Shown: positions 1 to 4,990 of the stretch, piece after piece
Layout of the letters: the number at the start of each line of letters is the position of its first letter
Numbering within the stretch: position 1 is the first letter of the stretch
DNA from: Candidatus Delongbacteria bacterium
Lineage (GTDB): Bacteria; JAGOEH01
Assembly (NCBI GenBank): GCA_017997825.1
Contig: JAGOEH010000124.1
Location: 1 to 8,956 of the forward strand
Reading direction: 5' to 3'
Length of the DNA stretch: 8,956 nucleotides
Made by a program: the position numbers and the translations under genes
The notes under the pieces: generated by a model
Database searches by the model: none
Told to the model about the DNA's origin: nothing
Seen by the model: the letters and a program-made list of their open reading frames with translations, nothing else

Positions 1-879
1 GGTCATTCGTCCGTCGCTCACCTTAACCATGGTTTCGGGAGAGGATCCAACAATTTTGAAGCCTTCCGGGGTATTCAGATAAAACATATAGGGAGACGGA
101 TTGATCAGCCGCAGCATCTGATAGATATCAAAGGCCCGGCACCGGATGAGCGCCTGAAAGCGCCGCGAGAAAACCACTTGAAAGATATCCCCCTGCCGGA
201 TATACTGTTTGGCTTTCTCGACACTCTCCAGATACTCCTGGCGGGTCATATTCAGAGTCACCTCAGGAGCCGGCGGCAGTTCGGCCTCCGGAGGGATTTC
301 CCGAAAATTGGGTGTTGAATAGGAAAGCTGATGCATCATGGCATAGAGACGATGCTCGGCTTCCTCTTGGGTGAGCTGATCGGAGGAATCCTGAACCGAA
401 TGGATCAGCAGTTTCATACGATGGGTTTCATGATCGAACAAGATCACTTCGGATGGAATGAACATCAGCATTTCCGGGATATTCAGGTCATCCGCGGTTT
501 GATCGGGAATCCGTTCGATATAGCGGATAGCGTCGTAGGAAATGTACCCGGCAATAAAGCCGCATTCGAAGGGTTCTTTACGATCGAAGGTATAAGAGGC
601 TAGGATCATTTTGAGATGATCGAACGGATTGCCTTCCGGCCTTAGGGTTACATTCTTCACCGTATCCTCGATCTCGGTGCCATCGGGACGACGGCGGAAA
701 ATCAGCATCGGTTTCATCCCGAATACCGAATAGCGGCTTTTGCGCTGGGAATCCTTGATACTCTCCAGCAGAATCGATAATCCCCCGTTGGCCAGTTTCA
801 TATAGGCCGAAACCGGAGTCTCGATATCGCTGAAAACTTCCAGGCTGTAAGTTTTGACCTGGTACGGCGGTTGGATCAT
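1..879 (-). CDS. trpE: Anthranilate synthase component I, N-terminal 293 residues (runs off the window)
   Basis: TrpE converts chorismate to anthranilate, using ammonia supplied by its glutamine amidotransferase partner TrpG. It is the first committed step of tryptophan biosynthesis and cytoplasmic. The reading frame is open from ATG at 879 to base 1, giving 293 of the roughly 490-520 residues usual for the family; the C-terminal half of the chorismate-binding domain lies outside. Visible family motifs are LLES (residues 37-40) and NPSPYM (260-265), which form the tryptophan feedback-inhibition pocket in characterised TrpE proteins. The chorismate-binding domain begins with QEYLESVEKAKQYIRQGDIF (about 215-234) and continues through QVVFSRRF to GSSPE (278-282). 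The start is set by AAAGGAA upstream of the ATG. The conserved LLES serine falls at residue 40, as in enteric TrpE. The preceding 250 bases are a trp attenuator, so both allosteric and attenuation control are expected. The related PabB is less likely because of the trp leader. Confidence 0.97.
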   Translation of the reverse strand, partial: MIQPPYQVKTYSLEVFSDIETPVSAYMKLANGGLSILLESIKDSQRKSRYSVFGMKPMLIFRRRPDGTEIEDTVKNVTLRPEGNPFDHLKMILASYTFDRKEPFECGFIAGYISYDAIRYIERIPDQTADDLNIPEMLMFIPSEVILFDHETHRMKLLIHSVQDSSDQLTQEEAEHRLYAMMHQLSYSTPNFREIPPEAELPPAPEVTLNMTRQEYLESVEKAKQYIRQGDIFQVVFSRRFQALIRCRAFDIYQMLRLINPSPYMFYLNTPEGFKIVGSSPETMVKVSDGRMT

Positions 880-916
880 GCAGAATTCCTTTCGAATGAA
901 AACGTGAAATTTCGGG

Positions 917-953
917 CAAAAAAAAAGGCCGGGTTCGTTATGAACACAGCCTT
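917..953 (-). terminator. trpL: Second (promoter-distal) intrinsic terminator of the trp leader
   Basis: On the minus strand AAGGCTGTGTTC (953-942) pairs with GAACCCGGCCTT (936-925) around the loop ATAAC. This gives 11 base pairs with one G-U pair and one internal U/C mismatch. It runs into nine consecutive T residues (926-918). It lies about 40 bases upstream of the trpE start and behind the canonical attenuator. Its 5' arm repeats the nine bases AAGGCTGTG that open terminator 1, which makes it a target for the arm of terminator 1 that is complementary to both. Confidence 0.85.
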
Positions 954-971
954 AAATGAAAAAAGGCTGTG
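945..971 (-). promoter_or_regulatory. Segment 4:5 hairpin, candidate antiterminator for terminator 2
   Basis: The 3' arm of terminator 1, CACAGCCTT (971-963), is exactly complementary to AAGGCTGTG (953-945), the 5' arm of terminator 2. They are separated by a 9-base loop. This 9-bp perfect helix excludes both terminator 1, by using its 3' arm, and terminator 2, by using its 5' arm. No T tract follows it, so it should not terminate. It can form only when segment 3 is held elsewhere by segment 2, that is, during tryptophan starvation. The pairing is seen directly; the regulatory role is inferred. Confidence 0.65.
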
Positions 972-996
972 GAGCCGAAGCTATCCACAGCCTTTT
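959..996 (-). terminator. trpL: First intrinsic terminator of the trp leader (segments 3:4, attenuator)
   Basis: AAAAGGCTGTGG (996-985) pairs perfectly with CCACAGCCTTTT (972-961). Inside, after a two-base AT bulge, AGC and GCT close a stable cUUCGg tetraloop. The helix runs into six T residues (964-959). It sits about 30 bases after the leader-peptide stop codon, where the 3:4 hairpin of a classical amino-acid attenuator belongs. Its 5' arm overlaps GGATAGCT (986-979), the sequence that segment 2 uses for antitermination. Confidence 0.92.
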
Positions 997-1029
997 ACGC
1001 TTTATCAATCACGTGATTGACGGACAGCT
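979..1029 (-). promoter_or_regulatory. Segment 2:3 antiterminator helix of the trp leader
   Basis: Segment 2, AGCTGTCC (1029-1022), can pair with GGATAGCT at 986-979 inside the 5' arm of terminator 1, giving 8 bp including one G-U. The identical octamer GGATAGCT also occurs in segment 1 (1044-1037), so segment 2 has two competing partners. The roughly 35 bases between the paired arms contain a self-complementary hairpin (1005-1020) that could stack on the helix. This is the expected starvation conformation when a ribosome stalled on the Trp codons covers segment 1. Confidence 0.75.
1005..1020. repeat. Perfect 16-bp palindrome inside the antiterminator
   Basis: TCAATCACGTGATTGA is a perfect inverted repeat with no spacer. 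As RNA it folds to a 6-bp stem with an ACGU loop, lying between segments 2 and 3 of the attenuator. It may bring those two segments together. It could alternatively be a protein-binding DNA site, but its position about 110 bases downstream of the predicted transcription start makes a classical operator less likely. Confidence 0.6.
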
Positions 1030-1044
1030 AGGGCACAGCTATCC
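1022..1044 (-). promoter_or_regulatory. Segment 1:2 hairpin of the trp leader (anti-antiterminator)
   Basis: GGATAGCTG (1044-1036) pairs along all nine positions with TAGCTGTCC (1030-1022), with two G-U pairs, around a 5-base loop. The 5' arm begins within the fourth Trp codon and the 3' arm contains the leader stop codon. Translation to the stop therefore masks segment 2, while stalling on the Trp codons keeps segment 2 free for segment 3. If no ribosome is present, this hairpin forms and favours termination. Confidence 0.75.
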
Positions 1045-1093
1045 ACCACCACCAATTGGTCAAAGAATGTCGGATAATCGATAAATCGGTCAT
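1028..1093 (-). CDS. trpL: trp operon leader peptide, 21 residues with WWWW
   Basis: This is a 21-codon open frame read from ATG at 1093 to TAG at 1030-1028. It begins MTDLSIIRHS, contains four consecutive TGG codons (1054-1043, residues 14-17) and ends IAVP. Tandem Trp codons immediately ahead of a competing set of hairpins, then trpE, are the hallmark of ribosome-mediated tryptophan attenuation. When charged tRNA-Trp is scarce, the ribosome should stall on WWWW and switch the RNA to the antiterminated form. The peptide itself is probably only a sensor. A GGTGAG purine-rich stretch lies directly against the ATG, so spacing is tight and initiation may be modest. Four Trp codons is more than the two in the Escherichia coli leader. 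Confidence 0.92.
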   Translation of the reverse strand: MTDLSIIRHSLTNWWWWIAVP

Positions 1094-1135
1094 CTCACCG
1101 TCTTGGGTTTGAGGTTACATCTCGCATTCTGAATC

Positions 1136-1163
1136 ATTATACACTTTTTTAGCATTTTGTCAA
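1136..1163 (-). promoter_or_regulatory. Consensus sigma70 promoter of the trp leader and trpE
   Basis: The minus strand reads TTGACA (1163-1158), 16 bases, then TATAAT (1141-1136). Both hexamers match consensus at six of six positions. Transcription should start near 1129, giving an untranslated leader of about 250 bases before trpE with the leader peptide starting about 35 bases in. No inverted repeat overlaps the promoter, so no TrpR-type operator is visible. Control is probably exerted mainly at the attenuator. Confidence 0.9.
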
Positions 1164-1268
1164 GTCAAAAAATCATCAATCCGATTTTTTCTATATTGTG
1201 GGCCATCTTTCGGGTCATAAACGGTCCCATTCCAAACTACAATCATGGCTTTATCCATGGAAAACAGC

Positions 1269-1296
1269 TTGACTTTCGGCTGAATTGCCCTATTAT
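1269..1296 (+). promoter_or_regulatory. Putative promoter of alsD
   Basis: TTGACT (1269-1274) is followed after 16 bases by TATTAT (1291-1296); each hexamer matches consensus at five of six positions. It predicts a start near 1303 and an untranslated leader of about 80 bases ending at the ribosome binding site of alsD. No obvious operator repeat was seen around it. Confidence 0.55.
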
Positions 1297-1383
1297 AGTA
1301 TAAAAACTCAGTACCGGTTATAAATTTTACCCGCGCTGAAGAAAGGGTTTGAATCAACCATTTCCGGAAGAGAGATCAAACTT

Positions 1384-2088
1384 ATGGACCAAAACAAACT
1401 GTACATGTGCGCTCCCGTCAATGCCCTGGTGGAAGGCATTTATGAACAGCCGATCCCGTTTTCCAAAATTCGGCAGCACGGGGATTTTGGGATTGGGACC
1501 TTCAACAATCTGGACGGGGAAATGGTGATGCTGGATGGTGAAATCTATCAGATTCCCGCCACCGGCCGGGTCAACCATATTGTGGAGGATGGGCTGACGC
1601 CGTTTGCCTGTGTAACTTTTTTTAAGGCTCAGAGTCAGGATGAATTGGACCGGGAAATCGATTATCAGGATTTTTTAAAGTGGCTGCTGAATCTTCTGCC
1701 GTCGTCCAATATTTTTTACGCGCTGCGGATCGATGGTCGGTTCGAATCGGTCAAAACCCGTTCCGTGCCGAAACAGGAAAACTACCGGCCATTGGTGGAC
1801 GTTGCCCGGGAACAGCCGACCTTCAGCTTTACCGGAATCGATGGGACCCTGGTCGGGTTTTACACCCCGCCCTTTATGGGTTCGGTCAGCGTTCCGGGAC
1901 TGCATCTCCATTTTTTGTCGGCCGACAAGCAGCATGGGGGACACCTGCTGGAATGCCGGCCGTCACAAATCAAGGTTCAGGTGCAGTTCCTTCCCACTCT
2001 CGAACTGGGATTGCCGATCGAACTGGATTACCTGACCTGGAATTTTCAGCGCGATATCGAACAGGATCTGAATAAGGCCGAAAAATAG
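1384..2088 (+). CDS. alsD: Alpha-acetolactate decarboxylase
   Basis: The enzyme decarboxylates (S)-2-acetolactate to (R)-acetoin (EC 4.1.1.5). It diverts pyruvate carbon to a neutral product and away from valine and leucine synthesis. The 234-residue length fits the family. Family hallmarks are HGDFGIGTFNNLDGEMVMLD (residues 32-51), TRSVPKQENY with Arg126, and HLHFLSADKQHGGH. His174, His176 and His187 in that last motif correspond to the three zinc-binding histidines of the family. No signal peptide is evident, so it should be cytoplasmic. The ATG at 1384 follows GGAAGAGAG with nine bases of spacing. It stands alone, divergent from the trp leader and convergent with the lipoprotein gene; no acetolactate synthase gene lies in the window, so its substrate must come from an enzyme encoded elsewhere. 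budA is the enterobacterial synonym. Confidence 0.96.
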   Translation: MDQNKLYMCAPVNALVEGIYEQPIPFSKIRQHGDFGIGTFNNLDGEMVMLDGEIYQIPATGRVNHIVEDGLTPFACVTFFKAQSQDELDREIDYQDFLKWLLNLLPSSNIFYALRIDGRFESVKTRSVPKQENYRPLVDVAREQPTFSFTGIDGTLVGFYTPPFMGSVSVPGLHLHFLSADKQHGGHLLECRPSQIKVQVQFLPTLELGLPIELDYLTWNFQRDIEQDLNKAEK

Positions 2089-2098
2089 GCGAATCCCG

Positions 2099-2171
2099 AT
2101 CAGGTTCAGAACAGAACCGGCTGATCTATGCTCATCCGATTCAGCTCCAATTAGATAATTGATTAGGCTGA
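2099..2171. repeat. Two imperfect inverted repeats between convergent genes
   Basis: Between the convergent stop codons (2088 and 2227) lie two inverted repeats. One spans 2099-2125, ATCAG/CTGAT with inner GGTTC/GAACC. The other spans 2141-2171, outer TCAGC/GCTGA enclosing the near-perfect palindrome CAATTAGATAATTG. Neither has a T tract on either strand, so a canonical rho-independent terminator is not supported. They may still mark the 3' ends of both transcripts. Confidence 0.35.
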
Positions 2172-2226
2172 TCCAAATCATTGAATCCTGAATCATGTTT
2201 CAGACATAATGCCGGAAAGAGAAGAT

Positions 2227-3627
2227 TTATTGAACGGTTCCCCAAGTGGCATTATACGAGACACCGTCAGTAGTCAATTGTCGGAGATCGGATCCGTCCA
2301 GATTCATGACCCAGATAGTGGCCGATTCGATATTGCCGACCATAAAATCCAGGTAATCGTTAAAGGATCGGGTTTTACACGTCATCACCGTAAAGACGAT
2401 TTTCGAACCATCCGGTGAGTAACAAGGATTGAACGCCGCCTGATATCCGTTAAAGTGAGTCAGCATTTCCGGCATTCCCCCATTGACGGAAATCCGGTAG
2501 ATATTGGGATTGATTCCCTGGCCTCCGATCGGTCCATAACAGAAAATCAGATACTGATCATCCGGTGACCAGGCAGGCCATTGGCAGATTGAATTGCCGG
2601 TCTGATCCCCAACGATGGGAGTCGGAATCTGCTCCGATTCGGGTGGGGTATGGATGGCCAGAAAATTAGCATATCCGGTCAGACCGAGGCACAAGGCAAT
2701 TTTGCTTCCGTCGTGGGACCAGACCGGATCGTCACTGAATCCCCACTGGTGCCCCCCTATATTCTTTTCCCAGATGATGGTGCCGTCCTCCTTCCACATG
2801 GTCAGCTTTCCGCTGGTCATTCCGACAATCTTTCCCTGATCGTTGATGTGACCTTTTTGGGTAATCAAGACGGTACCGGATTCGGTATAAGGATCGGGAC
2901 CGATCACCACCTCGTTATCCCCGCTGGAGACCATGTAATCGGTAACCAGGTCTCCATAGGTGGAGCTTTTCTCCGATTTTATCCAGATCGAGGTACTGGC
3001 CGGGACCTTCAAATAGCTGCGGTAATAGGTTCCACTGTCGGTCTGTACCTCCTGCTGGGGGTAGATAAAATACCCGCATCCCTTGGCGGACAACCGTACT
3101 CCGGTGGCCTCGCAAAGAATTTTTACCGTGGTGTATCGGGTAGGAGGGCTGTCGGGAGGCCATTCATCCCCCGAAACCCGATCGATCCTGTTTGCGACCA
3201 GATCCCATTTGAAGATATCGGTATAACAGCAACTGTTCCAGCTACGGTAGTTCGACGTAAAGGTCAAATACTGCCCATTGTAGGATAAACGGGGATGATC
3301 GGTTACAAAATACTCCTGAGACAGATTTGTATGCTGGATCGGATCGCTGCCGTCCGGATTCATCGACCAGATATCCCCGGTCCCGACTTCGATCGAATCG
3401 GGTTCAATATAGATTTTTCGGCTGGCTTTTTTGACAAAAATGAGCCGCTCTCCTTTAGGAATCGAAGCCAGCGGCTCAATCCGCTGACCTCCCCGCGGAT
3501 CGGGAGAACCGGTATCGACCGGTATCGATTTGGAATCGGCACAGCCTGACCAGGTCAGACCGATCAGCATGGCGATCAGCATGGCGATCAGCATCATACA
3601 CCATAATCTGCAACATCTCCATCTCAT
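2227..3627 (-). CDS. PD40 / TolB-like beta-propeller lipoprotein
   Basis: The predicted product is 466 residues with several PD40 (WD40-like) blades. They are recognised by D/N-G-S or SPDG turns followed by hydrophobic strands: IWSMNPDGSDP near the N terminus, PVWSHDGSKIAL in the middle, then PAWSPDDQYLIFCYGP, CYSPDGSKIVFTV and WVMNLDGSDLRQLTTDG. Such propellers occur in TolB and in many envelope proteins of unknown role, so no specific function is assigned. The N terminus has arginines, a hydrophobic run of repeated AMLI units and WSGC, so Cys29 is a likely lipidated residue. Trp at -3 of the lipobox is atypical. I chose the ATG at 3627 because AAGGGGGAG lies just upstream; an in-frame start at 3666 would add 13 residues without a comparable site. 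It is probably anchored in the envelope. Confidence 0.85.
   Translation of the reverse strand: MRWRCCRLWCMMLIAMLIAMLIGLTWSGCADSKSIPVDTGSPDPRGGQRIEPLASIPKGERLIFVKKASRKIYIEPDSIEVGTGDIWSMNPDGSDPIQHTNLSQEYFVTDHPRLSYNGQYLTFTSNYRSWNSCCYTDIFKWDLVANRIDRVSGDEWPPDSPPTRYTTVKILCEATGVRLSAKGCGYFIYPQQEVQTDSGTYYRSYLKVPASTSIWIKSEKSSTYGDLVTDYMVSSGDNEVVIGPDPYTESGTVLITQKGHINDQGKIVGMTSGKLTMWKEDGTIIWEKNIGGHQWGFSDDPVWSHDGSKIALCLGLTGYANFLAIHTPPESEQIPTPIVGDQTGNSICQWPAWSPDDQYLIFCYGPIGGQGINPNIYRISVNGGMPEMLTHFNGYQAAFNPCYSPDGSKIVFTVMTCKTRSFNDYLDFMVGNIESATIWVMNLDGSDLRQLTTDGVSYNATWGTVQ
3562..3594. repeat. 12-bp tandem repeat in the lipoprotein signal peptide
   Basis: GATCAGCATGGC occurs twice in tandem (3562-3573 and 3574-3585) and a third time for nine bases (3586-3594). 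On the coding strand each unit encodes Ala-Met-Leu-Ile, so the hydrophobic core reads MLIAMLIAMLIG. The 12-base unit preserves the frame, and copy-number change would lengthen or shorten the signal peptide core by four residues. Confidence 0.85.
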
Positions 3628-3799
3628 AGTCTCCCCCTTGTACGGATCACACCCAACAACTACCAACCCATACCTAAAAACAGCATATCAAAGAATTCCC
3701 TACCGACGGCCAAAATCCGCCTTGACACAATCGGTCGGGAAAGATGATCTGAGATAAAATTCCGGATTCATTCTTCTATTTCTGGTTCCGAACCATCCG

Positions 3800-3928
3800 T
3801 CAATTCTTTTTTTCCAGGTTATCGGCAATCCGTTCCACCGCCTTCACCAATCGCCACAATAAAAGAAGTGTAAAAATCGCACCGCCAACATAAATAATAC
3901 CAGCCAGTATAGTTGGGACATACATCAT
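3800..3928 (-). CDS. Small single-span membrane protein, 42 residues
   Basis: A short open frame runs from ATG at 3928 to TGA at 3802-3800. The start is preceded by GAAAGGAGATC, one of the best ribosome binding sites in the window, with good spacing. The product begins MMYVPTILAGIIYVGG and has one continuous hydrophobic segment (about residues 4-26). The tail is amphipathic and charged, ending VERIADNLEKKN. That layout fits a small inner-membrane protein with a short cytoplasmic helix, perhaps an accessory subunit or regulator. I do not recognise a named family. It lies 171 bases upstream of the lipoprotein gene on the same strand, and its own function cannot be inferred from context. The strong start signal and the fully coherent hydrophobic-plus-charged pattern argue that it is translated. 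Confidence 0.75.
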   Translation of the reverse strand: MMYVPTILAGIIYVGGAIFTLLLLWRLVKAVERIADNLEKKN

Positions 3929-3999
3929 AGCGGATCTCCTTTCGGGTATTCACCCATAGTCAGGCTTAAATCAAGCCCCATATTATGATTAATAATGCA

Positions 4000-4016
4000 G
4001 GAATGACAGTCATTCC
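4000..4016. repeat. 17-base palindrome upstream of the small membrane protein
   Basis: GGAATGACAGTCATTCC has perfect 8-bp arms around a single central base. It lies between the dehydrogenase stop and the small membrane protein start. It could be an operator for a dimeric regulator or an RNA hairpin; no T tract follows, so it is not a terminator. The ten-base half GTCATTCCCG (4009-4018) recurs at 5738-5747, just upstream of the TrkA-C gene. Confidence 0.5.
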
Positions 4017-4069
4017 CGTTTGGAACGAAACTCGAGTCCGATCGCCGGAACAGGATATGGATTGATTAA

Positions 4070-4915
4070 TCAACTCAAAAAATCGGGACGCTGATACTTT
4101 GGATTGGGATAATGATAGAATCCCTGGCCGGTTTTAAGCCCCAATTTCCCTTCCTTGACATAGCGATTGAAAAATGCGATACCGGATCGCATACAAGGTT
4201 TTTTTCGAGCCCGAAGCCGGGTAATCTCCATGGCGGTATCCAGGCCGATCACATCCAGCATTCCAAAGGGCCCGATCGTCATGCCGGTGTTCCCCATCCA
4301 GGAACGGTCAACATCTTCGATATCGGCGACCCCCTGGATGACCAATTCCACGGAACGATCCATGATGGAGTTCAGGATACAGTTATAGATATAGGCCGGA
4401 TGCTCCTTTTTCAATACGACCGGGATCAGTTCCATTTGGCGGGTAAAACAGGTCAACACGGAAATTACGGCGTCGGTGGTGTCGGGATGGGGCATGATAT
4501 CGACCACCCTAGCTCCAAACATCGGGGCATGGAAATGATAGGCACAGAAAAGTTCTTTTCGGTGGATCGATTTAACAATCTGGGAGGGCAGCAGATCGGA
4601 GCTGTTGGAGGTAAATATCACATCACGTTCCATGATTTTATCCAGCATTTTGAACAGACTGCGCTTGAGTGCCAGGTTTTCGGATATCGTTTCGATCACC
4701 AGGTCGACATCCGATATCAAATCCGGCCAATGGGTCGAGGCCTTGAAATCCAATCCCGGGGCATACTGGGCCACAGTTTTCAGGGCTTGATCGAGTGCCG
4801 ATTGGTCGTTATCAAACAAGGCCGCCCGAAATCCGGAACGAATGATGCAGGCGGCAATCTGGCATCCCATATTACCGGCACCCACGATCAGTACTTTTTG
4901 AATGGTCTTTTTCAC
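4070..4915 (-). CDS. 3-hydroxyacyl-CoA dehydrogenase (short, 3-hydroxybutyryl-CoA type)
   Basis: This NAD-dependent oxidoreductase interconverts 3-hydroxyacyl-CoA and 3-ketoacyl-CoA in fatty-acid oxidation or butyrate-type metabolism. About 281 residues matches the stand-alone two-domain family. Numbered from the proposed GTG, the Rossmann motif is GAGNMG (12-17). The loop VIETISENLALK lies near 73-84, TSNSSDL at 102-108, catalytic-type His127 in YHFHAP, Asn178 and the C-terminal signature GKLGLKTGQGFYHYP (256-270). In the human enzyme the His is followed by FNP and, 12 residues on, a catalytic Glu. Here the sequence is HFHAP with Asp139 at the Glu position, which points to a divergent subfamily whose substrate is uncertain. 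GTG at 4915 is preferred because GGGAGG lies four bases upstream; ATG at 4927 would overlap that site. It probably follows the TrkA-C gene in one transcript (75-base gap). Confidence 0.93.
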   Translation of the reverse strand: MKKTIQKVLIVGAGNMGCQIAACIIRSGFRAALFDNDQSALDQALKTVAQYAPGLDFKASTHWPDLISDVDLVIETISENLALKRSLFKMLDKIMERDVIFTSNSSDLLPSQIVKSIHRKELFCAYHFHAPMFGARVVDIMPHPDTTDAVISVLTCFTRQMELIPVVLKKEHPAYIYNCILNSIMDRSVELVIQGVADIEDVDRSWMGNTGMTIGPFGMLDVIGLDTAMEITRLRARKKPCMRSGIAFFNRYVKEGKLGLKTGQGFYHYPNPKYQRPDFLS

Positions 4916-4990
4916 AAAGCCTCCCATCAAGATGGATATTAAACCGCACAGAACCTATTCGGTTGGAGTGAGATGGAAACTCAAACCAAT

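Noticed and set aside
578-919. 113-codon minus-strand frame overlapping trpE.
   Set aside because: It is a shadow in another frame of trpE, which has unmistakable family motifs, and it runs across the second terminator.
880-1135. T-box riboswitch or TRAP-type binding leader for trpE.
   Set aside because: No T-box consensus and no series of spaced GAG/UAG triplets were seen; the leader peptide with tandem Trp codons explains the region.
1160-1357. 65-codon minus-strand open frame between trpE and alsD, ending NRIDDFLT.
   Set aside because: It starts at TTG with only a weak purine-rich stretch upstream and shows no recognised motif. Its stop lies inside the -35 box of the trp promoter, and the alsD promoter runs through it on the other strand. 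The peptide reads fairly protein-like, so a gene remnant cannot be excluded.
3722-3760. TTGACA with a downstream TAAAAT on the plus strand as a promoter.
   Set aside because: The spacing is about 27 bases, too long for sigma70, and no plus-strand gene follows.
3963-3977. GGCTT/AAGCC hairpin as a terminator.
   Set aside because: The stem is only five pairs and no T tract follows on either strand.
4112-4942. Long plus-strand open frame of 276 codons opposite the dehydrogenase gene.
   Set aside because: It is antisense to a clear 3-hydroxyacyl-CoA dehydrogenase and its product has no recognisable domain; its length follows from the codon usage of the real gene.
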